Assembly (NCBI GenBank): GCA_017458975.1
Contig: JAFSZK010000068.1
Span: 1 to 36,951 of the forward strand
Direction: 5' to 3'
Origin: Eubacterium sp.
GTDB lineage: Bacteria > Bacillota > Clostridia > Oscillospirales > Acutalibacteraceae
DNA: 36,951 bases
Shown here: one piece after another, positions 23,329 to 29,313 of the stretch
How the letters are laid out: every line of letters starts with the position of its first letter
How positions within the stretch are numbered: position 1 is the first letter of the stretch
Program-made: the position numbers and the translations under genes
The notes under the pieces: generated by a model
The model's input: only the letters and a program-made list of their open reading frames with translations
Told to the model about the DNA's origin: nothing
The model's database searches: none

Positions 23329-23859
23329 ATGGATAAAAGAATAGTACGTACACGACTTGCGGTATTTAATGCCGTGTTTGACCTCGCAACAGAAAAAGAC
23401 CTTGATAAAATTACCGTTGTAGAGCTTTGCGACAGAGCGGGAATTAACAAGAGCACCTTCTATCTCCACTACAGCAGCATTAACGACTGTTTTCAGAAAT
23501 GCTTTGACTATTTTATGGGAAAGCTTCTTGAGTTCGGTAAGGACCTTGATTATACAAAGGTTGCCAATGCTCCGGAGGAGCTTGTAAAAAAACTTCTTGA
23601 TGCGGTTGAGGAAAACATCAAATACCTCGTTCGCTTCAGAAACAGCGTTGTTTACGACAGCGCGGTTAAAACAATTAAGGACAGCTTCGTTCAGGAGGTT
23701 TGTAAAGCAAATAATATTGATATGGAAAGCAATTACCATCAATTTGCAAAGCTTACCTTCCTTGTTGGCGGTTGCACCGATATTATTATGAAGCTAACTC
23801 CCAATTTCAACAGACCCGAAATTGAAAGGATTATGATTGACGTAATCAAAAGAAGATAA
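23329..23859 (+). CDS. TetR-family transcriptional regulator
   Basis: A 176-residue TetR/AcrR-type regulator. The N-terminal helix-turn-helix is ITVVELCDRAGINKSTFYLH (about 28-47), the standard DNA-reading unit; the remaining helices form the ligand-binding dimer domain, similar in size to the TetR_C_7/8 clinical-type regulators. AGGAGG lies 7 bases before the ATG. It is divergent from the SDR-GPH transporter pair across 226 bp with promoters on both strands, so it most likely represses that operon and itself until a small ligand binds. A strong terminator shared with the convergent amidohydrolase gene ends it. Confidence 0.9.
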   Translation: MDKRIVRTRLAVFNAVFDLATEKDLDKITVVELCDRAGINKSTFYLHYSSINDCFQKCFDYFMGKLLEFGKDLDYTKVANAPEELVKKLLDAVEENIKYLVRFRNSVVYDSAVKTIKDSFVQEVCKANNIDMESNYHQFAKLTFLVGGCTDIIMKLTPNFNRPEIERIMIDVIKRR

Positions 23860-23861
23860 GA

Positions 23862-23885
23862 AAAAGCCGAGGGAACTCGGCTTTT
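23862..23885. terminator. Bidirectional terminator between tetR and the amidohydrolase gene
   Basis: Perfect stem AAAAGCCGAG/CTCGGCTTTT with a GGAA loop; U-tracts arise on both strands. Confidence 0.92.
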
Positions 23886-23886
23886 A

Positions 23887-24735
23887 TTATATTGAAAATA
23901 CCCTTTTTGCATTTTTTGAGAATATTAATTCCTTTTCGTCTGCGGTAAAATCGCAGGCGTTTACTTTTTTAATGGTCCTTTTCTGCTCGCTCCACGGAGA
24001 GTCCGTACCGAAAAGAATTTTATCCGCCCCGTGCTTTTTAACAATTCTTTCAAACTGTTCTTTGCCGAGCATCCTTGTCTTTTCCTCGGGTACGTTCATA
24101 TAGTCGTAGGGCTCGTAATTACCGAGCACAAACGCAGTATCCATATAAACGTTTTCGCCGGCTACGGTTTTTTCAACCTCGTCCCAGTCCTTCCACGAGC
24201 CGAGATGAGCGAGAACGAATTTATCGGGATTAACCTCTTTAATAACATTACAAATATGCCCTACGCTTGCAAAATTATGGTGCATAATCCCGATGTCCCA
24301 GCCCGCGTGGGTAACTACCGCCAGTGAGAGCTCGCTTGCCGCATAAATAATATCAAGAAAGCGTTTGTTATCAAGGTCGGTATTCTGATATGCGGGGTGG
24401 ATTTTTATTCCCGTAACCCCGTTTTCCTTAAGGCGTACAAGCTCAGCCTTAAAGTCCTCATAATCGGGGTGCATTGCGCCGAGCGAAAAGAGTCCCCTGC
24501 CCTCAAATAGAGCGTTATTCTTTATTGCAAGCGTATTGAGCTTTTCAACCTGGCGCGTATTTGTTGCAACGGGAAGCAGAACGCTTATATCAATATCGGC
24601 TTGCTCCATTGATTTTGAAAGCGCGTCGGCGGTACCGTTTGTATATGCTCTTGACTCAGCCGCCTTTTCCATATTCGGAATTGCCTTTTCGGCAATCTTT
24701 TCGGGAAAAACGTGAGTATGTGTGTCTATAATCAT
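23887..24735 (-). CDS. Amidohydrolase family 2 (ACMSD-like TIM-barrel metal enzyme)
   Basis: A 282-residue TIM-barrel hydrolase/decarboxylase of the amidohydrolase-2 family. Metal ligands are visible as His6 and His8 (DTHTH), His143 (VVTHAGWD), His177 (AHLGSW) and Asp245 (FGTDSPW), the order found in ACMSD, 2-pyrone-dicarboxylate lactonase and aromatic acid decarboxylases. No signal peptide. AGGAGT is 5 bases before the ATG. A terminator separates it from the upstream symporter gene on the same strand, so it may depend on readthrough or on a promoter I could not identify within the short gap. Its position beside the aromatic-acid cluster makes an aryl carboxylate substrate conceivable but unproven. 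Confidence 0.85.
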   Translation of the reverse strand: MIIDTHTHVFPEKIAEKAIPNMEKAAESRAYTNGTADALSKSMEQADIDISVLLPVATNTRQVEKLNTLAIKNNALFEGRGLFSLGAMHPDYEDFKAELVRLKENGVTGIKIHPAYQNTDLDNKRFLDIIYAASELSLAVVTHAGWDIGIMHHNFASVGHICNVIKEVNPDKFVLAHLGSWKDWDEVEKTVAGENVYMDTAFVLGNYEPYDYMNVPEEKTRMLGKEQFERIVKKHGADKILFGTDSPWSEQKRTIKKVNACDFTADEKELIFSKNAKRVFSI

Positions 24736-24766
24736 AATATACTCCTATATTCAGGGTGGTTTTTAT

Positions 24767-24791
24767 AAAAGCCGACAAAACGTCGGCTTTT
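24767..24791 (-). terminator. Intrinsic terminator of the sodium:solute symporter gene
   Basis: AAAAGCCGAC/GTCGGCTTTT 10-bp stem with a five-base loop, U-rich on the minus strand after the stem. Confidence 0.85.
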
Positions 24792-24820
24792 ATTATATAT
24801 CAGAGCGCAGAGAAAATCAA

Positions 24821-26395
24821 TTATTCCGTTTCAGCGTCCTCGCCGAGCGATTCCTTAGCTGTTACAATCTGTTTTCTGTTATAGCACTCAAAGGTTTCCT
24901 CAACAAGCTTATCGTCCGGCTTCGGAGTGAATAAGCTTACTACCGGAACAATAACAAGTCCTGCAAGCATTGCAACCGAACCGCAGTTAATCGGAGACTG
25001 AAGAAGCTCGGGGAAATGCGGGCGGAAGAATAAGTTAAGAGTCATTATTCCCGCGCCGAAGATAAACGATACCCAGCAGGCTGCCTTCGTCGTCTTTTTC
25101 CAGTAAAGCGAATACATAAACGGAGCAAGGAACGCGCCTGCAAGTGCGCCCCATGAAACGCCCATGAGCTGTGCAATAAAGTTAACCTGTGTATTATACT
25201 GGAAAAGAGCGATTACGGCGGAAATTGCAATAAAGAACACAACGAGTATTCTCATTGAAAGAACCTGCTTCTTTTCGCTCATCTTCTTAATTATATTATC
25301 CTTAAGAAGGTCAATCGTAAGAGTTGATGAGGAAGCGAGTACAAGGGATGAAAGCGTACTCATTGACGCCGAAAGAACGAGGATTACAACAAGCGCGATA
25401 ATTGCCGGAGAAAGGGTTGAGAGCATTGTCGGAATAATCGAGTCAAAGCCGCCCTCAATAGTTCCGTCCTCAAGAATTGTAAGCTTATTTGTAAAGAGTC
25501 TTCCGAAACCGCCGAGGAAGTAGCAACCGCCTGCTACAACAATTGCAAACGCGGTTGAGATAATTGTTCCCTTTTTAATATCGCTTTCGCTCTTGATAGC
25601 ATAGAATTTCTGCACCATCTGAGGAAGTCCCCAGGTGCCGAGCGAGGTGAGAATTACAACAAAACCGAGGCTGAGCGGGTCGGGACCGAAGAAGGAGTTA
25701 AACACGCCCGGAGTTGAGCTTACAAGCTCATCCTTAATCTTTGCAAGTCCGTCAAGCGAGCCCATAAAGCCGCCGTTAATCCTCAGTACCGCAATGATTA
25801 CGATTACAATTCCGAAAAGCATAATAATACCCTGAATAAAATCGTTAATCGCCGTTGCCATATATCCGCCTGCAATAACGTAAATTGCAGTAAGAATACT
25901 CATAATCAAAATACATACCGAATAGTCGATATTAAACGCCATACCGAAAAGACGGGATAAGCCGTTATAAAGAGACGCCGTATAAGGAATTAAGAAAATA
26001 AATACTATAATTGAAGATGCAATCTTAAGCCCTTTTGAGCCGTATCTTTCGCCGAAGAACTGAGGCATTGTTGCCGAATTGAGGTGTTGGGTCATAATTC
26101 TTGTTCTTCGTCCTAAAATAACCCATGCGAGAAGCGAGCCGATAACAGCGTTTCCGATACCTATCCAGGTTGACGCAATACCGAATTTCCATCCGAACTG
26201 TCCCGCATAACCTACAAAGATTACCGCCGAAAAATAGGAAGTACCGTAAGCGAATGCAGTAAGCCACGGACCTACGCTGCGTCCGCCGAGAACAAAGCCT
26301 TTTACGTCAGTTGCGTGTTTTCTTGAATAAAATCCGACGCCTATCATAATTGCAAAAAATACAACAAGCATTCCGATTTTCAGTGCCATACCCAT
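24821..26395 (-). CDS. Sodium:solute symporter (SSS family)
   Basis: A 524-residue membrane protein with about 13 helices. Family marks include VKGFVLGGRSVGPWLTAFAYGTSYFSAV near the N-terminus (substrate and Na+ region of helices 1-2), GGYMATAINDFIQGIIML in the middle (sodium-site helix 5 signature), and LSASMSTLSSLVLASSSTLTIDL (helix 8, Ser/Thr ligands of the Na2 site). SSS proteins import proline, pantothenate, sugars, acetate or phenylacetate. Its 5' region is strikingly like that of the acyl-CoA ligase gene at 31049-32686 (24 of 29 bases alike), so a carboxylic acid used by that ligase is an attractive guess for the substrate. Single-gene unit with consensus promoter and own terminator. 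Confidence 0.92.
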   Translation of the reverse strand: MGMALKIGMLVVFFAIMIGVGFYSRKHATDVKGFVLGGRSVGPWLTAFAYGTSYFSAVIFVGYAGQFGWKFGIASTWIGIGNAVIGSLLAWVILGRRTRIMTQHLNSATMPQFFGERYGSKGLKIASSIIVFIFLIPYTASLYNGLSRLFGMAFNIDYSVCILIMSILTAIYVIAGGYMATAINDFIQGIIMLFGIVIVIIAVLRINGGFMGSLDGLAKIKDELVSSTPGVFNSFFGPDPLSLGFVVILTSLGTWGLPQMVQKFYAIKSESDIKKGTIISTAFAIVVAGGCYFLGGFGRLFTNKLTILEDGTIEGGFDSIIPTMLSTLSPAIIALVVILVLSASMSTLSSLVLASSSTLTIDLLKDNIIKKMSEKKQVLSMRILVVFFIAISAVIALFQYNTQVNFIAQLMGVSWGALAGAFLAPFMYSLYWKKTTKAACWVSFIFGAGIMTLNLFFRPHFPELLQSPINCGSVAMLAGLVIVPVVSLFTPKPDDKLVEETFECYNRKQIVTAKESLGEDAETE

Positions 26396-26415
26396 TGGGA
26401 TTTCCTCCTTTTGTA

Positions 26416-26448
26416 CTTTAGCGCTTTAAACTTTAACACTTTAAAGTT
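26416..26448 (-). promoter_or_regulatory. Candidate operator in the symporter 5' region
   Basis: Contains CTTTAGCGCT (plus strand, 26416-26425), identical to a 10-mer in the paaK leader and one base different from one before the 31049-32686 ligase gene, and an adjacent inverted repeat AACTTTAA-CACT-TTAAAGTT (26429-26448). It lies between the transcription start and the ribosome site. Regulator unknown. Confidence 0.45.
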
Positions 26449-26460
26449 TTTATGTGTTAC

Positions 26461-26489
26461 AGTATACCATTAATATTCCCCTTTGTCAA
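26461..26489 (-). promoter_or_regulatory. Promoter of the sodium:solute symporter gene
   Basis: Minus-strand perfect TTGACA (complement of 26484-26489), 17-bp spacer, TATACT (complement of 26461-26466). Confidence 0.85.
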
Positions 26490-26530
26490 GAAAAAAATGA
26501 TTATATAATTATTAGGTACAGCAAATAAAA

Positions 26531-26690
26531 AAAGCCTCTGCTTAAAAGGCGAGGTGCGATAACGAAGGTTAGTCCAAAAATCCCTGCATACTCGCGTATG
26601 CAGGGAATTTTTAATGCTTTTAGGGACAAAAGGACAAAGTCAAAACCTATCCTTCGTTACCGCACCTCGCCTAAGAGGTTTTTTCTTTTT
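26531..26690. repeat. Long inverted-repeat hairpin element, probable terminator of the paaK operon
   Basis: Arms 26547-26568 and 26651-26672 are 22 bp with a single mismatch (AGGCGAGGTGCG...TAACGAAGG and its complement). Outside them AAAAAAGCCTCT and AAGAGGTTTTTT extend the pairing with a bulge; inside sits a perfect 11-bp hairpin, TCCCTGCATAC-TCGC-GTATGCAGGGA (26581-26606). Both strands end in U-tracts. The element fills most of the 293-bp gap between the ACT gene and the symporter gene and can terminate the paaK-ACT transcript. Its length and nested symmetry exceed an ordinary terminator, so a MITE-like origin or a structured RNA is possible. Confidence 0.8.
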
Positions 26691-27123
26691 ATTTAAGATA
26701 TTCCGAAATATCCTCGTTATTGAGAGTATGAATTCCGTTTTTGTTAAGCAATTCTTCCGCCTGCTCCACGTCGTCAACTCTGAAAACAACATATGCATTT
26801 CCCTCAACGGAGCCCGTGAAGGCGTAAACATATTCAACGTTAATATCTGCATTTTCAAGAGTTTTAAGAATTTTATAAAGTGCGCCTGCTTCATCGTTCA
26901 TTTTTACTGCGATAACGTCGGTTTCGCGGACAATTGTCTTGTCGCTTAAAGCAGCCTTCGTCTTTTCGGTATCTGAAACGATTACTCTTAAAATTCCGAA
27001 ATCCTTTGTATCGGCAACCGAGAGAGCGCGGATATTTACTCCTGCTTCGGTAATTGCGGATACAGCGTCAATGAGCGTACCGGGTACGTTTTCCAAAAAA
27101 GCGGATAATTGTGTAATAGCCAT
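26689..27123 (-). CDS. Tandem ACT-domain protein
   Basis: A 144-residue protein made of two ACT modules, the first starting QLSAFLENVPGTLIDAVSAI and the second (about 70-144) VIAVKMNDEAGALYKILKTL. ACT domains bind free amino acids; stand-alone tandem forms (COG4747) have no catalytic part and are presumed amino-acid sensors. It starts 12 bp after the paaK stop and so is co-expressed with the aryl-CoA ligase. The pairing of PaaK with an ACT protein is common in anaerobes that carry indolepyruvate oxidoreductase. Here it could sense phenylalanine or tryptophan and adjust the ligase or the oxidoreductase; this is inference. Confidence 0.9.
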   Translation of the reverse strand: MAITQLSAFLENVPGTLIDAVSAITEAGVNIRALSVADTKDFGILRVIVSDTEKTKAALSDKTIVRETDVIAVKMNDEAGALYKILKTLENADINVEYVYAFTGSVEGNAYVVFRVDDVEQAEELLNKNGIHTLNNEDISEYLK

Positions 27124-27135
27124 TATTAGCCCTCC

Positions 27136-28440
27136 TTAATGTAACTTACGTTTGTCGATAACACGAACGGCCTTACCCTCCGAACGTTCAATTGATTTCG
27201 GAGCAACAAGGTGAATCTTCGGATTTATACCGAGCATTGTACGCATTGCAAGCGCAAGGTCTCTTTCGCTTGTCTGCATTTCCGAAACCTTATCGGAAAA
27301 ACGCTCGGGCGAACATTCAACATAAATATCAAAGGTGTCGGTATTCTTAACGCGGTCAACAACAATCTGATAATTCGGAGTGTATCCCTCTTTAAGAAGA
27401 ACCGTCTCAATCTGGCTCGGGAATACGTTAACACCGCGGATAATCATCATATCGTCGCTTCGTCCGAGCGGTTTAGTCATTTTAATATGAGTTCTGCCGC
27501 AGGAGCATTTTTTACGCGAAAGAATACAAATATCCTTTGTTCTGTAACGGAGAAGCGGGAAGCCCTCCTTATCAAGCGAGGTGAAAACAAGCTCGCCCTT
27601 TGAGCCCTCGGGAAGGACCTCTCCCGTTTCGGGGTCAATGATTTCAGCATAGAAATGGTCCTCGTTAATGTGCATACCGCTTTGCTCTTCACACTCGAAA
27701 GCTACGCCGGGACCCGAGGTCTCGGTAAGTCCGTAAATATCGTATGCTTTGATTCCGAGGCTCTTTTCGATTTCCTGACGCATTTCCTCGGTCCACGGCT
27801 CAGCGCCGAAGATACCTGCTTTAAGCTTATTATCCTCGGGCTTATAGCCCTGCTCGGCAAGAGATTCGCCGATATAAGCCGCGTATGACGGAGTACAGCA
27901 AAGAATTGTTGAGCCTAAATCCATCATGAACTGAATCTGACGGCTGGTATTACCCGACGACATAGGAAGGGTCATACAGCCCACCTTCTGGGAGCCGCCG
28001 TTAAGTCCTGCGCCGCCCGTAAACAGTCCGTAGCCGTAACAAACGTGGCATACGTCCTCATCGGAACCGCCTGCCGCAACGATAGCTCTTGCGCAGCATT
28101 CTTCCCACATATCAATATCATTTTTTGTATAGAACGCCACAACACGCTTTCCCGTGGTTCCCGAGGTTGACTGAATACGAATAATGTTTTTTAAATCCGT
28201 ACCTAAAAGTCCGTAAGGATACGCCTCTCTTAAATCGTCTTTTGAGAGAAACGGGAGCTTGCTGATATCCTCAAGCCCTTTAATGTCTTCGGGCTTAACG
28301 CCCTTCTTGTCCATAAGGTTGCGATAATAAGGCACGTTTTTATAAACATGCTCAACCTGCTTTACAAGCTTTTCGCTTTGTAAAGCCTTAATCTCATCAA
28401 CCGGCATCGTTTCGATTTCTTTTTGGAAATACTTTTTCAT
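27136..28440 (-). CDS. paaK: Phenylacetate-CoA ligase (PaaK family)
   Basis: A 434-residue ANL-superfamily adenylate-forming ligase of PaaK length. The ATP-binding P-loop STSGTTGKR is at 91-99, the adenylate motif YGLTETSGPGVAFEC at about 236-250, and the hinge region DMMIIRGVNVFPSQIE and C-terminal RSEGKAVRVIDKRK follow. A CSCGRTH zinc-ribbon-like stretch is typical of the group. It makes phenylacetyl-CoA (or another arylacetyl-CoA) from the acid, ATP and CoA. AAGGA lies 6 bases before the ATG. Upstream are a consensus promoter, a Phe-rich leader peptide and a terminator, implying control by aromatic amino-acid supply. With IorAB encoded directly upstream, it would feed arylacetyl-CoA to, or take it from, the 2-keto-acid oxidoreductase. 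Confidence 0.93.
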   Translation of the reverse strand: MKKYFQKEIETMPVDEIKALQSEKLVKQVEHVYKNVPYYRNLMDKKGVKPEDIKGLEDISKLPFLSKDDLREAYPYGLLGTDLKNIIRIQSTSGTTGKRVVAFYTKNDIDMWEECCARAIVAAGGSDEDVCHVCYGYGLFTGGAGLNGGSQKVGCMTLPMSSGNTSRQIQFMMDLGSTILCCTPSYAAYIGESLAEQGYKPEDNKLKAGIFGAEPWTEEMRQEIEKSLGIKAYDIYGLTETSGPGVAFECEEQSGMHINEDHFYAEIIDPETGEVLPEGSKGELVFTSLDKEGFPLLRYRTKDICILSRKKCSCGRTHIKMTKPLGRSDDMMIIRGVNVFPSQIETVLLKEGYTPNYQIVVDRVKNTDTFDIYVECSPERFSDKVSEMQTSERDLALAMRTMLGINPKIHLVAPKSIERSEGKAVRVIDKRKLH

Positions 28441-28477
28441 AGCCTGTCCTTTCCGAAAACAAAAGCATTAAGAAAAC

Positions 28478-28510
28478 AAAAAATGTGTAGCACCGGTTAA
28501 AGTGCTACAC
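28478..28510 (-). terminator. Attenuator terminator in front of paaK
   Basis: On the minus strand GTGTAGCAC, an eight-base loop, GTGCTACAC, then A and six Us followed by GTTTT. The perfect 9-bp stem stands 56 bases after the leader-peptide stop and about 40 bases before the paaK start, so it would end transcription before paaK unless disrupted. Confidence 0.85.
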
Positions 28511-28511
28511 G

Positions 28512-28566
28512 ATGTGAATTCATAATTACTTAACTTTCACATATTTCTGCATAGCAAATTAACCTC
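28512..28566 (-). promoter_or_regulatory. Candidate antiterminator and alternative pairings of the paaK leader
   Basis: Minus-strand TGCTATGC (complement of 28549-28556) can pair with GTGTAGCA, the 5' arm of the terminator (8 bp, two G-U), which would prevent the terminator from forming. It begins 10 bases after the leader stop, so a ribosome at the stop would crowd it while one stalled in the Phe codons would not. ATGTGAA/TTCACAT (28512-28542) forms another hairpin, and AAGTTAAG within it is complementary to CTTAACTT in leader codons 5-7. The pairings are read from sequence; the switch itself is inference. Confidence 0.55.
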
Positions 28567-28635
28567 TCAGGTTGTAAACCAAAAGAAGTTAAAAGCAAAG
28601 TTGAAATTTTTGTTTAAGTTAAGATTGCTTTTCAT
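28567..28635 (-). CDS. Phe-rich leader peptide of the paaK attenuator
   Basis: A 22-codon open frame starting ATG at 28635 and ending TGA at 28567-28569. Ribosome site GAGGA lies 6 bases upstream. The peptide begins MKSNLNLNKN and ends FNFAFNFFWFTT: six Phe (codons 11, 13, 15, 17, 18, 20) and one Trp (19) in the last 12 residues, plus six Asn overall. Such density of one amino acid is typical of attenuator leader peptides, for example those of pheA and pheST in enterobacteria. It lies between a consensus promoter and an intrinsic terminator directly before paaK. It is too short for standard gene callers. Sensing of charged tRNA-Phe is the favoured reading; a TnaC-like arrest peptide or Asn sensing are alternatives. 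Confidence 0.8.
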   Translation of the reverse strand: MKSNLNLNKNFNFAFNFFWFTT

Positions 28636-28668
28636 TGTTTTTCCTCAATTGTTAATAATTTACAAACG

Positions 28669-28678
28669 CTTTAGCGCT
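28669..28678 (-). promoter_or_regulatory. Shared 10-mer at the start of the paaK leader
   Basis: CTTTAGCGCT (plus strand) lies within about 15 bases after the expected start of transcription and is embedded in CGCTTTAGCGCTACAGCG, a near palindrome. The same 10-mer occurs in the symporter 5' region and, with one change, before the 31049-32686 ligase gene. Confidence 0.4.
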
Positions 28679-28691
28679 ACAGCGTAGTATC

Positions 28692-28720
28692 ATTATAAAG
28701 CAAACATTTTTGTTTGTCAA
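28692..28720 (-). promoter_or_regulatory. Consensus promoter of the paaK-ACT operon
   Basis: Minus-strand perfect TTGACA (complement of 28715-28720), 17-bp spacer and perfect TATAAT (complement of 28692-28697). It begins 7 bp after the iorB stop. It gives a leader of about 245 bases before paaK, far longer than the other leaders in this window. Confidence 0.93.
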
Positions 28721-28726
28721 TAGTTT

Positions 28727-29296
28727 TTATGAATTTCTGCCAAGCTCAAAGGCTTTTTTGTTCAGCTCAAGGAATTTCGGCGGAACGCATTTTTCAAGCG
28801 CAGCCATCCACTGCTCCTCGGTAAAATCAAACTTATGGGAAAGCTTACCTAAAAGAGCAATATTAACCGCCTTGGGCGAGCCTGCCTCCTCGGCAACCTT
28901 AAGCGCGTCAAACGCCTCCACCTCTGCGCCCGACTCCTTCATTTTTTCAAGAAGGTTTTCGGGATACTGAGCCGCTCCCGTAATAACAGGCATGGGGTCA
29001 ATCTGTTGGGTATTAACAACAATGTGACCGCCCGGCTTTAAAAATTCAACATATCTTGCCGCTTCAAGAAGCTCAAATGAAATAATATAGTCAGCCTCGC
29101 CCTTATCAATTACGGGAGAGTATACCTTATCACCGAAGCGCACATAGGTTACAACGCTTCCGCCCCTCTGGCTCATACCGTGAACCTCGGATACCTTAAC
29201 GTCATAGCCCGCCGTTAAAAGAAGCTGACCGAGTAATTTACTTGCAAGGAGCGAGCCCTGACCGCCGACGCCGACAATCATAATATTTTTAGTCAT
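28727..29296 (-). CDS. iorB: Indolepyruvate ferredoxin oxidoreductase, beta subunit
   Basis: A 189-residue protein with the pyruvate:ferredoxin oxidoreductase gamma-type domain: IMIVGVGGQGSLLASKLLGQLL at the start and SEVHGMSQRGGSVVTYVRFG after it, exactly the IorB signature. With IorA it forms the oxygen-sensitive enzyme that interconverts aryl pyruvates and arylacetyl-CoA plus CO2, passing electrons to or from ferredoxin. The start is 17 bp after the iorA stop and both share one transcript. The paaK promoter begins immediately downstream, so iorB is the last gene of the upstream unit, with possible readthrough into the attenuator. Confidence 0.95.
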   Translation of the reverse strand: MTKNIMIVGVGGQGSLLASKLLGQLLLTAGYDVKVSEVHGMSQRGGSVVTYVRFGDKVYSPVIDKGEADYIISFELLEAARYVEFLKPGGHIVVNTQQIDPMPVITGAAQYPENLLEKMKESGAEVEAFDALKVAEEAGSPKAVNIALLGKLSHKFDFTEEQWMAALEKCVPPKFLELNKKAFELGRNS

Positions 29297-29313
29297 ATCA
29301 TTTCACTCCTTTC

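Noticed and set aside
26531..26690. Autonomous insertion sequence
   Set aside because: The inverted repeat encloses no transposase frame; at most it is a non-autonomous element.
28441..28726. T-box or other riboswitch before paaK
   Set aside because: The leader lacks the T-box core (AGGGTGGNACCGCG-like) and specifier layout; the Phe-rich frame with ribosome site and a single terminator fits ribosome-mediated attenuation better.
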